From JBDHTQ01 sp039808765 (GTDB lineage Bacteria; Pseudomonadota; Alphaproteobacteria; UBA2400): a DNA stretch of 64,000 bases. Below, in pieces: positions 55,556-63,158 of the stretch (position 1 is its first letter; each line of letters starts with the position of its first letter). Location: positions 24,208-88,207 of the forward strand of contig JBDHTQ010000009.1 in the NCBI GenBank assembly GCA_039808765.1. Direction: 5' to 3'. The translations under genes and the position numbers were made by a program. The notes below the pieces were generated by a model. It searched no databases, was not told the origin of the DNA, and was given only the letters and a program-made list of their open reading frames with translations.

Positions 55556-56292
55556 GATGATTTTGGTGGGAGGGCTTTGCCTAATTGGTCGCGGATAACA
55601 CGCGCTGGTATTTCTTCAACAGCACCTTTCGGCAATGTTCCTAATTGAAAAGGCCCATAGCTTACGCGAATAAGTCGATTAACCGTTAATCCTAGCGCTT
55701 GCATAATTTTACGAATTTCTCGATTTTTCCCCTCCGTAATAGCAACGCTAAGCCATGAGTTGCTGCCTTTTTGGCTGTCAATGGTAACAATCATGCTGCC
55801 ATAGCGTACACCTTCAAGTGTGATGCCGTTTGCGAGATTTGACAATTTTTCTCCGTCAACAGGGCCGTATACGCGCACACGGTAGCGGCGTATCCATCCG
55901 GTTGACGGGAGTTCCATATAACGAGCAAGGCCGCCATCGTTTGTGAGCAGCAGCAATCCTTCAGAACTCATATCCAGTCGACCAACAGAAATGACGCGTC
56001 CGATTTCGGGTGGTAAATGCTGAAACACAGTTGGTCTTCCCTGTGGATCGCGCGCCGTGGTTACTAATCCAGCGGGTTTGTGATAACGAAAAAGTCGTGG
56101 GGGTATTTTTTCTTCAAGGGGTTTGCCTTTGACAACGATTGCATCCGCTTCGCTGACGTTGAGTGCAGGGGATAAAATTTTTTCGCCATTCACGAAAACA
56201 TGTCCCTCTAAAATCAGGCGCTCTGCTTCTCGGCGAGAGCATAAACCGGCACGGGCCATGCGTTTTGCGATACGTTCATTCATGATATTCAT
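55552..56292 (-). CDS. rluB: Pseudouridine synthase, RsuA/RluB family
   Basis: 246 residues. An S4 RNA-binding domain (ERIAKRMARAGLCSRREAERLI) followed by the RsuA/RluB catalytic domain with the Asp in VGRLDMSSEGLLLLTNDG. It probably modifies 23S rRNA. RluB, RluE and RluF are hard to separate by eye. ATG 56283 is an alternative start. Coupled to rsmD. Confidence 0.9.
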   Translation of the reverse strand: MNIMNERIAKRMARAGLCSRREAERLILEGHVFVNGEKILSPALNVSEADAIVVKGKPLEEKIPPRLFRYHKPAGLVTTARDPQGRPTVFQHLPPEIGRVISVGRLDMSSEGLLLLTNDGGLARYMELPSTGWIRRYRVRVYGPVDGEKLSNLANGITLEGVRYGSMIVTIDSQKGSNSWLSVAITEGKNREIRKIMQALGLTVNRLIRVSYGPFQLGTLPKGAVEEIPARVIRDQLGKALPPKSS

Positions 56293-56467
56293 GTAGCATA
56301 AAACTCTATCTCAATGAAATGGTTTAAAATTTTTTGAATTGTTTTTTTAAAAAAACAATGAATCCAAAAGGATGAAAAATAAAAAATACGCATTTATAAA
56401 ACCATTCTGGTACATGATAGAAATGCAATAGAATTAAGTTTTTCTTTAAAATTTTAGGGGATATTAT
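56293..56467. other. AT-rich divergent intergenic region
   Basis: About 175 bp between rluB and the 56535 promoter. It carries a perfect 22-bp palindrome at 56338-56359, ATTG-T7-A7-CAAT. A minus-strand open frame covers it but is AT-driven and is not considered real. Confidence 0.4.
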
Positions 56468-56496
56468 TTGCTGTGAAGATCTAAAGCCGTTATGGT
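56468..56496 (+). promoter_or_regulatory. Predicted promoter of gene 56535
   Basis: -35 TTGCTG, 17-bp spacer, -10 TATGGT. The start would lie about 32 bases before the ATG. Confidence 0.5.
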
Positions 56497-56534
56497 TAAT
56501 AAGATATCCAACAACATGATTAAGGACGTACGAG

Positions 56535-57422
56535 ATGACCAATCTACGCACGGGCTACAGCCTTGCTGTTCATTGTGGAAGAGGGCGCGATCAAACGAAT
56601 GAACCGAACGTTTTCTCTCACGCTCTTGGACTGAGAGAAGCCGTTTATTGCAATCAGCTGGGCTGGGAAACGGCGGAAGGTGAACATCGTAATAAACACG
56701 ATGCCAATGCTATTCATCTCGTCGCTTTTTTCAATGATAGGGCCATTGGCACGGTGCGAATCGTTTTGCCAATTGACAGATTGCCCGTATGGTCCGATCA
56801 CGTTCTGACAGGTAATTCAGAAAATTCGTATGCCAGTTCTCTTCAATATCCCGAAGTGGGTCGCTTGGTCATTAATGCTGAAGCATTAAACTTGGCGAAG
56901 CGGCAACAAGGTCCTTCTGAAGCCTTTCAAGGGCAGCATGATTGTTGTCAATTAATGTTTAATGGCGTTTATCAGATTTGTGATCAAATTGGCTTTTCCC
57001 ATGTGATTGTCCATACGACAGAGCCAGTTATTCGCATGGTAAAATTATTGTCACGTCACAACGTGGCAGGGGTTGATCGAAAAATTGTCATGCTGGAAGA
57101 ACCGACTACTGACCATACCGGTGAGCCAAGAGGGGTCTATCTTGTTCCAACTGGTCTTTATCAGTGTGTTGAATCAACGCGTCGCGATTTTGTAACTCAC
57201 CAACTTGCAGGTGTTCATGAAATGATTCAATGCTCAGACGTTGTAACTCGTTTTCGTGAGACAATGGAGAAGAATCAAAAAGTTAATGCTTGGAGTAAGT
57301 CGAGGAAGAGGTGCCGTAGTGACTTAATAGTTGTGGCTGGGGCTGGTTCTTCTGCAAAAATGGCTGTAACAGGGGGGCATGGAGGCACTCACATGCAAGT
57401 CGCGATGCGGCATGATGCATAA
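56535..57422 (+). CDS. LuxI-like acyltransferase (autoinducer-synthase or N-acyltransferase type)
   Basis: 295 residues. Residues of about 30-200 fit the LuxI/GNAT layout: an Arg (LREAVY), LGWE with Trp, acidic and polar residues, then IHLVAFFNDRAIGTVRIV with the central Arg, and PEVGRLVI, the E-x-x-R pair seen in LuxI enzymes. A C-terminal extension of about 80 residues (basic KSRKRCRS, then Gly-rich) is unlike LuxI. Related families are PEP-CTERM-associated acyltransferases and N-acyl amino acid synthases. No luxR-type gene is in the window. TAAGGACG before the ATG is a ribosome site. A terminator follows: a single gene. Confidence 0.6.
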   Translation: MTNLRTGYSLAVHCGRGRDQTNEPNVFSHALGLREAVYCNQLGWETAEGEHRNKHDANAIHLVAFFNDRAIGTVRIVLPIDRLPVWSDHVLTGNSENSYASSLQYPEVGRLVINAEALNLAKRQQGPSEAFQGQHDCCQLMFNGVYQICDQIGFSHVIVHTTEPVIRMVKLLSRHNVAGVDRKIVMLEEPTTDHTGEPRGVYLVPTGLYQCVESTRRDFVTHQLAGVHEMIQCSDVVTRFRETMEKNQKVNAWSKSRKRCRSDLIVVAGAGSSAKMAVTGGHGGTHMQVAMRHDA

Positions 57423-57430
57423 GGGAAAAA

Positions 57431-57453
57431 AGCCGCATTCAAGCGGCTTTTTT
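57431..57453. terminator. Bidirectional terminator
   Basis: AGCCGC-N6-GCGGCT with A-run before and T6 after; serves gene 56535 and the convergent ptsN. Confidence 0.88.
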
Positions 57454-57469
57454 ATTCAAGGTAACTAGG

Positions 57470-57928
57470 TTAGTTTTTTTGCCCTTCTTCCTGATGGGAG
57501 GAGATCACGAGCGTGAGTGCCTCAACTGTGTCAGAGCCTCGCAGCTTCGCTACTGTTGATTGATTTCTCAACATCCGTGAGGCGCGTGATAGTGCTTGTA
57601 AATGATCTGCGCCTGCATCATTTGGTGCGAGCAGAACATAAATCAAGTCGACGGGCTGGTGATCAACGGCTTCAAAATCGACAGGTTTATCCAGTTGAGC
57701 AAAGATTTCATAAACGCGATCAAGCCCCACATATTTCCCGTGTGGGATTGCGATACCGCCTCCCAGACCTGTGCTGCCTAAACGTTCTCTTTCAATTAGC
57801 ACATCAAGGATCTGTCGTTCATGAAGGCCAGTGACTTCTGCAGCCGCTTTAGAAAGCTCTGTTAAAAGAGCTTTCTTGTTTGCGGCCTTAATGCGGGCCA
57901 AAACCCGATCAGGGCGAGCGCTGGTCAT
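57470..57928 (-). CDS. ptsN: Nitrogen PTS EIIA-type regulatory protein (PtsN)
   Basis: 152 residues. The phosphorylated His lies in GGIAIPHGK; ERERLGSTGLG and LDKPVDF-HQPVDLIYVLLAP are typical of EIIA-Ntr. It receives phosphate from NPr and regulates potassium and nitrogen responses. It lies six bases after hpf, in the classical rpoN-hpf-ptsN group. Confidence 0.93.
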   Translation of the reverse strand: MTSARPDRVLARIKAANKKALLTELSKAAAEVTGLHERQILDVLIERERLGSTGLGGGIAIPHGKYVGLDRVYEIFAQLDKPVDFEAVDHQPVDLIYVLLAPNDAGADHLQALSRASRMLRNQSTVAKLRGSDTVEALTLVISSHQEEGQKN

Positions 57929-57934
57929 AGCTGA

Positions 57935-58513
57935 CTAGCCGTTGTTCTTGGTATTACTGGAGTCAATCCAGCCGATGTTGCCATCGCGACGGCGATAAAC
58001 CATATTGATCTGTCCAGAGCTGCTGTTTTTAAACAACAAGGCATTTTGATCGGCAAGGTCCATGCGCATCACGGCTTCGCTTACGCTCAGTGATTCAATG
58101 CGTGTTTCCATTTCGGCAATGATAGCGGGTTTATCGCTCACGGCTTCGGCATCTTCTTGCATCGGCTTTAAAACATAGGCGAGGGCAGAATCATGGGCCT
58201 GTTCGCTCTTTTGTTTGCGATGATGATCGGCAATGCGCGCTTTGTAGCGTTGCAATTGGCGGGTCAGTTTGTCCAGCGCTTGGTCAAATGCGGGGTAAGC
58301 TTCTTCGGCGGCACCATGGCTTTGCAGTTCCAGTCCGCGGTCAACATGCACGAGGATATCAACTGTAAACAAATGCGCATCGCGCGAGAAAACGACTTGT
58401 CCTTCATTCGCCGGGGAAAAATATTTAGCCACGGCCTCGCCGAGGTTATCATCGACATACGTACGCAACGCATCGCCGACATCGACTTGTTTACCTTTAA
58501 CTGTTACCGTCAT
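57935..58513 (-). CDS. hpf: Ribosome hibernation promoting factor, long form
   Basis: 192 residues. An N-terminal S30Ae domain (VTVKGKQVDVGDALRTYVDDNLGEA, HVDRGLELQSHGAAEEAYPAFDQALDKLTRQLQRYK) and the C-terminal long-HPF dimerisation domain (SVSEAVMRMDLADQNALLFKN then VYRRRDGNIGWID). It joins ribosomes as 100S dimers in stationary phase. Ribosome site AAAGGAGTCTC is excellent. It has its own promoter; ptsN is cotranscribed. Confidence 0.94.
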   Translation of the reverse strand: MTVTVKGKQVDVGDALRTYVDDNLGEAVAKYFSPANEGQVVFSRDAHLFTVDILVHVDRGLELQSHGAAEEAYPAFDQALDKLTRQLQRYKARIADHHRKQKSEQAHDSALAYVLKPMQEDAEAVSDKPAIIAEMETRIESLSVSEAVMRMDLADQNALLFKNSSSGQINMVYRRRDGNIGWIDSSNTKNNG

Positions 58514-58537
58514 GAGAGACTCCTTTCAATCGCGCGC

Positions 58538-58566
58538 ACCATAAAAGGGCAACTGTCTCCTGTCAA
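58538..58566 (-). promoter_or_regulatory. hpf-ptsN promoter
   Basis: On the minus strand, -35 TTGACA (58561-58566), 17-bp spacer, -10 TATGGT (58538-58543). Predicted start near 58531, about 18 bases before the ATG. Confidence 0.7.
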
Positions 58567-58586
58567 TATAAGGAGAACATAAACGC

Positions 58587-58614
58587 TTTTACCAATATGG
58601 GGCTTTTGGTAAAA
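58587..58614. promoter_or_regulatory. Palindrome upstream of the hpf promoter
   Basis: Inverted repeat TTTTACCAA-N10-TTGGTAAAA, 21 bp upstream of the hpf -35 and past the rpoN stop. Without a T-run it is a poor terminator and is more likely a protein-binding site. Confidence 0.4.
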
Positions 58615-58704
58615 ATTCCTAGCACCAAAAGAGAGTCATGCGCCATAATCAATGTAAAATTTATTAAGACAGCAAGAAAGTTGAAAAAATATGAGTTTTG
58701 TAGC

Positions 58705-60138
58705 TCAAGCAAGGCGAGAGTTTTTTTCGCGCCGACGCTGAACGGACGAGGGAATGCCCAGTGACTCTCTATACTTGGCGATGGTGCGTCGTGCAATATC
58801 AATGCCTTCTTTTTTCAAAAGATCGACCAGTGTATCGTCGGAGAGGATATCATTCATCTGTTCAGCGTTGATGAGTGCTTTAATGCGGTGTCGTACCGCT
58901 TCGGCAGAATGGGTGAGGCCGTCTGCACCAGCGATAGACGCTGTAAAAAAATATTTAAGCTCGAATGTGCCGCGTGGTGTAGCAATGAACTTGTTGGCGG
59001 TAACCCGGCTTACAGTTGATTCGTGCATATCAATGGCATCAGCAATATCCTTGAGGATAAGTGGCTTGAGGTGCATGATGCCTTTAGTAAAAAAATCGTG
59101 TTGACGGCGCACAATCTCGCTTGCAACTTTTAGAATGGTCTGTGCACGTTGATGCAACGATTTAACCAGCCAGCTTGCCGTAGAAAAACGTTCAGACAAA
59201 TAGTCTTTTTCTTCTTTTGTGCGGGCTTCGGCTGTGACGCGGGTATAGTAGGCTTCGTTTACCAGAACACGCGGCAATGTAGCGTTATTAAGCTCGACAG
59301 TCCATCCGCCCGCCGGGTTGGTATGCATAAGTACATCCGGCTGAATGGCCATCAAAGCGCTGCTGGCAAAGCCCGTGGCGGGGCGTGGATTAAGCGCTTG
59401 AATTTCTGCAATCATATCTTTCAGGTCTTGCTCATCAACTTCGCAAATTTTGAGGAGGCTTTTGTAGTTGCGTTCGGCCAAGTGATCGAGGTTTTCTATG
59501 AGGCGCTGCATAGCGGGATCAAAGCGATTTTTTTCTTCCAGTTGAACAGCCAAACACTGCGATAAATTTTGAGCAGCAATGCCTAAAGGATCCATATGCA
59601 TGACGCGCTTGCGTACAGTGTGTACGCGCTGTTCGTCGCAATTTAAACGTTGAGCGATTTGTGTGTCACTTTCTTTGCAGTAGCCGCACTCATCCAGCAA
59701 ATCAATCATGAAAAGAGCAAGCAGACGTTCAAAAGATTCGTCTAATTCGATGTTGATCTGCTCAAGCAGGTGTTCGCGCAGCGTCACCTCTTTGCTCAAG
59801 ACATTTTCAAGGCTATAGGCGTCGGTGGAATTAAATGAGCCGCTTTTTTGTCCCCAGTCACGGCCTTCGTCATGGTTGGGTTGCCAAGTTTCTTCTGTGG
59901 TAGAATTCTTATTTTCGCTCTTGTTTTGGGGTGTGCTGCTGTCTCCACTTAATGGGATAGCCGGAGCGTCGATCATACCTTCGGGCCGTTCAAGCAGGGG
60001 GTTCTGCTCGACTTCTTGATCGATGTATTGCGCAAGCTCTTGGTTATTAAGCTGCAAAAGTTTAATTGCTTGTTGAAGCTGCGGGGTCATGACCAGACTT
60101 TGGCCTTGTCGCAACTCCAAACGTTGGCTGACTGACAT
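58705..60138 (-). CDS. rpoN: RNA polymerase sigma-54 factor
   Basis: 477 residues. Region I begins RLELRQGQSLVMTPQLQQAIKLLQLNNQEL; an acidic region II (about 60-110) follows; the core-binding and HTH parts lie next; the C-terminal RpoN box ARRTIAKYRE recognises the -24 element. It directs transcription with AAA+ activators for nitrogen, flagellar or other genes; none of these activators is in the window. Upstream gene of hpf and ptsN with a 190-bp gap that holds a separate hpf promoter. Confidence 0.96.
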   Translation of the reverse strand: MSVSQRLELRQGQSLVMTPQLQQAIKLLQLNNQELAQYIDQEVEQNPLLERPEGMIDAPAIPLSGDSSTPQNKSENKNSTTEETWQPNHDEGRDWGQKSGSFNSTDAYSLENVLSKEVTLREHLLEQINIELDESFERLLALFMIDLLDECGYCKESDTQIAQRLNCDEQRVHTVRKRVMHMDPLGIAAQNLSQCLAVQLEEKNRFDPAMQRLIENLDHLAERNYKSLLKICEVDEQDLKDMIAEIQALNPRPATGFASSALMAIQPDVLMHTNPAGGWTVELNNATLPRVLVNEAYYTRVTAEARTKEEKDYLSERFSTASWLVKSLHQRAQTILKVASEIVRRQHDFFTKGIMHLKPLILKDIADAIDMHESTVSRVTANKFIATPRGTFELKYFFTASIAGADGLTHSAEAVRHRIKALINAEQMNDILSDDTLVDLLKKEGIDIARRTIAKYRESLGIPSSVQRRREKNSRLA

Positions 60139-60517
60139 GCCTTATACATTACCAGAAAGCAGAGGCTTCGCCTATCCGTTATCCACTTGCCTAAATTATA
60201 CTGCTTTTGTCCTGTTTTAATTTTAGGGTGAATTCAGTGAGATAGAAATGTTATCCACTGACCGTGTAAAACTATCCTCATGATCCACAGGTGTGCCCAT
60301 CAGATTCTAATTCCATGCCGTGATGACTTAGCCTATGATCGCCCCCGTTAACGAATTGTTTATGTTTGTTAACAAAAAAATCTTTCCTTGTTAACCATAG
60401 TTATGGTATGGTGTAGGGGATAGGGTTACTAGATATTGTGTTTTTGGGTTGGGCTGGGTAACAGCTTTTGGTCGGGTCTTCGGGGGATTCTCCTCATTCT
60501 TAAGGAAAGGCTATCTC
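60139..60517. promoter_or_regulatory. Control region between divergent rpoN and gcrA
   Basis: About 380 bp. It has two TTATCCACT (60179-60187, 60251-60259) and one TGATCCACA (60281-60289), close to the DnaA box. GATTC (GANTC) lies at 60303-60307. Three GTTAAC sites lie at 60347, 60368 and 60390, the last inside TTAACCAT, and TATGGT -10 candidates are at 60402-60412 before gcrA. No coding frame was seen. Confidence 0.45.
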
Positions 60518-60907
60518 ATGGCAGTTGAATCAATCTGGTCAGATGATGCGCGCGTCGCGGTGTTGCGAGAAATGTGGGCGATGGGCAAAACAGCATCGGA
60601 AATTGCTAAAGAGTTGGGAACGACGCGCAATGCCGTTATCGGTAAAGCGCATCGCTTAGAGCTGACGGGTCGTCCTTCCCCGATCAAACAGCGCCTTGTT
60701 AAAACACCACCTGTACAAGCCACACCGCAAAAGGCGACCGGATCAGCGACGATTTTAGCTTTGGGTGATCGTTCGTGCAAATGGCCGATGGGTGATCCTC
60801 TTTCCGCTGAATTCCATTTTTGCGGCAAAAACGCTGCTGGTGGGTTGCCTTACTGCGAACAGCATGCGCAGTTGGCCTACCAGCCAAAGCGTAGCCGCAA
60901 CGGATAA
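60518..60907 (+). CDS. gcrA: GcrA cell cycle regulator
   Basis: 129 residues. An N-terminal HTH is SIWSDDARVAVLREMWAMGKTASEIAKELGTTRNAVIGKAHRL, the GcrA hallmark, followed by a linker and the C-terminal sigma-binding region with CKWPMGDP, FHFCGK and YCEQHAQLAY. GcrA binds RNA polymerase sigma70 and promoters with methylated GANTC sites in alphaproteobacteria. ATG 60518 is chosen by family length, with AAGGAAAGG as ribosome site; the longer frame adds no similarity. A terminator follows. Confidence 0.95.
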   Translation: MAVESIWSDDARVAVLREMWAMGKTASEIAKELGTTRNAVIGKAHRLELTGRPSPIKQRLVKTPPVQATPQKATGSATILALGDRSCKWPMGDPLSAEFHFCGKNAAGGLPYCEQHAQLAYQPKRSRNG

Positions 60908-60934
60908 TATTTTCCTCAAGAAAACCGATTGCAA

Positions 60935-60967
60935 AAATGCCTCCATTTATTTTGGGGGCATTTTTTT
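60935..60967 (+). terminator. gcrA terminator
   Basis: Hairpin AATGCCTCC and GGGGGCATT with T-run directly after. Confidence 0.85.
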
Positions 60968-61000
60968 GTCATGGTTTGGGAACGTGGCAAAAAATTTTCC

Positions 61001-61029
61001 TTCACACCCGGCTATTTTTTCTGTTATAA
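61001..61029 (+). promoter_or_regulatory. tRNA-Gly promoter
   Basis: -35 TTCACA, 17-bp spacer, -10 TTATAA; the start lies about 11 bases before the mature tRNA. Confidence 0.65.
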
Positions 61030-61046
61030 GCGGTGCACTTAGCGGT

Positions 61047-61120
61047 GCGGGTGTAGCTTAGTGGTAAAGCTCCAGCCTTCCAAGCTGGCCATGAGGGTTC
61101 GATTCCCTTCACCCGCTCCA
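61047..61120 (+). tRNA. tRNA-Gly (TCC)
   Basis: 74 bases with encoded CCA. Acceptor GCGGGTG/CACCCGC, anticodon loop CTTCCAA (TCC), T arm GGTTCGATTCC. Confidence 0.96.
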
Positions 61121-61182
61121 TTTTTCGACTGATTATCCCTAAAACAGTTCGCGAGGCGTCCGCTCTCATGCAAAACGTTTTT

Positions 61183-61524
61183 TTATCCCGATCGTTTTGT
61201 TAAATGGGGGACGGTGCAATCATGCCAGGCAATGGCGGCCTTTTTAAAACCGAGCCAGACCAGAATCTGCATTCCGGGATGGCCGATTATGTTGTGAAAA
61301 GCCCAACGTCCCTTTTGCCATGAAAGGCAAAGGCCCTCTGTGATACTGGGCTTGAGGAGCATAAGGGCTTCAATTGCATCGATGTCGCTCATATCGTAGC
61401 ATCTGCCGTCCTCGGTTATAAGGGTAATGAGTCCTGTCTCACGAAAATTTTTGGCATCAACCTCACGCACATCTGAAATTCTAATCAACTTGCTTTTCGC
61501 TTTGAGAAAAATTGGATCTTTCAT
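61183..61524 (-). CDS. Conserved small protein downstream of the HTH-CoaB-aldolase gene
   Basis: 113 residues. The first half may be a small beta domain (SKLIRISDVREVDAK, ITEDGRCYDMSDIDAIEAL). The second half contains WAFHNIIGHPGMQILVWLGFKKAAIAWHD, with conserved-looking His and Gly residues, a pattern I associate with uncharacterised bacterial proteins. The start codon lies two bases after the stop of the upstream gene, so the two form one operon and probably work together. No signal peptide. Function unknown. Confidence 0.65.
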   Translation of the reverse strand: MKDPIFLKAKSKLIRISDVREVDAKNFRETGLITLITEDGRCYDMSDIDAIEALMLLKPSITEGLCLSWQKGRWAFHNIIGHPGMQILVWLGFKKAAIAWHDCTVPHLTKRSG

Positions 61525-61526
61525 TT

Positions 61527-63008
61527 TTATGCAACGCTTCCACCCGTTTTTTCGTTCAGATCGAAATTTCTTTCAATTAAATTGATGACCCGATCCGGTG
61601 ACACATCCTTTCTGAAAACGATGTTTGGACCGTGGTTATCAAGCATGACCGCCCAAATTCCGTCTTCAATTTCTCTAAGCCCTTGGGATGTGTTTTGACC
61701 ACATTCATGGCTGCCACATTCATAAGGGCGTTGGGAGCGAAGAGGAATCTGATCGGGCGCCTCAGGTCGCATTGGGCAATGAAAGTGCACGATGCAATCA
61801 AGATCAGGATGATCTTTAAAAATGATGCGCTGACTCATGCCGCCTACGGATGGTTTACCACCATAAGCAATGACATGGTCATTTCCTGTCGGCTCAATCA
61901 TGACCATGCCTGTTGTTTTAAGGTCATTGAAGTTTGACCATCGCCGCGAGGTAATAATTTTCCCATCCTTACCACGAAGAGCAAAATGTCCCGCTGTTAC
62001 AAGGCCTTTTTCGTTGCATTGAATCGGCTTGTAAGCTTTTCGCTGGATGCAGTGATCAACAACCATTTTCAGTGATGTGTGAATCTGTTCCGCATCCCAC
62101 GATATGCCGTTGCTTTCTACAACTTCTGAGCGTGTAAAGTGACACGTTGAGCGTAGGAGAGTCATTTCCACCAGTCCTTCGATTGCCTCAATTCTCTCGT
62201 TTGTGACGTGGTAACGCGCTTCTTCCGGGCATACGACCATATTTAATCGCGTGCTTACATCATTAACTAAAACAAGATTGATGTGGCTCCCCTTCATGAG
62301 ACTCAGCCCGGCTTTGTACATTTCATCTTCGCTGGCATTTGTTGTTGTTTTAAATGCGACCAGAAAAATATCCTTGCGGTGTTTGCGTATGCGCGAAACT
62401 ATTTTTTCGCTTGGTGTAAGTTTTAAATTTTGCTCGCCGTCTTTTGTTTTCAATCGTTCCGCGCGTCGTCCAGATTTAATTGTTCCGATTGTGCCCGTGT
62501 AGTCGCAAATGGCGGGATTCCAGAAAACAATGTGGGCGGTTGGATCGTTGATAATTTCTTGGGCTAACAGGGCTATATCATCATTTGTTTCATAGGGTGA
62601 AGATGGGTCTGCCATGCGTGTTAATGTCAAGCGTGTATTGTGGCCCGACCGGCGGCATATACCAGCAATTTCACGCGCTGTAGAGCCGTAAGCTGGTGCG
62701 CTTAGTGCAAGGTGTGTGCGAACGTGAACGGTTGTTCCTCCCCCGACAACGTGAATCGGGCATGGTCCCACTGCAAATTGGTTTGGTTGTACTGTTTTGA
62801 GCGCTTCAAGTCGTAATGCCTCACGTGTGAGGCGTGCGTTGATCGGTCTCTGCCCGTTTTCAAATTTTTTATAGGTTTCAAAGGCGAGCTCAAGTTGTTT
62901 TGCTGCTTCTTGTCGTGACCAGCCCATGCGGTTGCGCCAAGCACGAAGTGCAGACGGGGTTAGTATGTGAGACATTGCCAAAAGCGGGGGCAGAAGCGGG
63001 GTGGTCAT
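61527..63008 (-). CDS. Fusion of Cro/CI-type HTH, CoaB-like (DFP) domain and class II aldolase domain
   Basis: 493 residues. About 12-70: an HTH of the Cro/CI type (LRAWRNRMGWSRQEAAKQL, TYKKFENGQRPI). About 85-280: a domain resembling the phosphopantothenoylcysteine synthetase half of CoaBC, with GGTTVHVRTHLALSAPAYGSTAREIAG, IVFWNPAICDY, LKLTPSEKIVSRI and LVLVNDVST in the proper order. About 310-490: a class II aldolase/adducin fold with YGGKPSVGGMS, the metal-binding VHFHCP and LDNHGPNIVF. AAAGG lies eight bases before the ATG. No such fusion is known to me; the CoaB and aldolase catalytic residues need alignment. It forms an operon with 61183. Confidence 0.7.
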   Translation of the reverse strand: MTTPLLPPLLAMSHILTPSALRAWRNRMGWSRQEAAKQLELAFETYKKFENGQRPINARLTREALRLEALKTVQPNQFAVGPCPIHVVGGGTTVHVRTHLALSAPAYGSTAREIAGICRRSGHNTRLTLTRMADPSSPYETNDDIALLAQEIINDPTAHIVFWNPAICDYTGTIGTIKSGRRAERLKTKDGEQNLKLTPSEKIVSRIRKHRKDIFLVAFKTTTNASEDEMYKAGLSLMKGSHINLVLVNDVSTRLNMVVCPEEARYHVTNERIEAIEGLVEMTLLRSTCHFTRSEVVESNGISWDAEQIHTSLKMVVDHCIQRKAYKPIQCNEKGLVTAGHFALRGKDGKIITSRRWSNFNDLKTTGMVMIEPTGNDHVIAYGGKPSVGGMSQRIIFKDHPDLDCIVHFHCPMRPEAPDQIPLRSQRPYECGSHECGQNTSQGLREIEDGIWAVMLDNHGPNIVFRKDVSPDRVINLIERNFDLNEKTGGSVA

Positions 63009-63042
63009 TGTTATTACCTTTCATTATGGCATATGGGTGTGA

Positions 63043-63075
63043 GTATTTTATACCCGGGTATTTTATACCTGTCTA
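63043..63075 (-). promoter_or_regulatory. Promoter and twin operator of the HTH-CoaB-aldolase operon
   Basis: On the minus strand, -35 TAGACA (63070-63075), 17-bp spacer, -10 TATAAA (63047-63052). Two identical 11-bp near-palindromes, GTATTTTATAC (63043-63053 and 63058-63068), period 15 bp, cover the -10 and the spacer. Confidence 0.6.
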
Positions 63076-63158
63076 GGGGTGATTTGTTTTATGTGATTTA
63101 TTTTCTAAAACGATAATTTTAGCTAGGTAAATGGCATTTTTCATGGTTAATATTTGCC

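Noticed and set aside
56324..56551. 75-codon minus-strand open frame before the LuxI-like gene
   Set aside because: It is driven by AT-rich sequence, overlaps the 56535 start and its promoter, has no ribosome site and shows no family pattern.
60179..60395. Chromosomal replication origin
   Set aside because: Three DnaA-like boxes and AT-rich sequence are present, but none of the usual origin neighbours are seen, and control of gcrA explains the boxes more simply.
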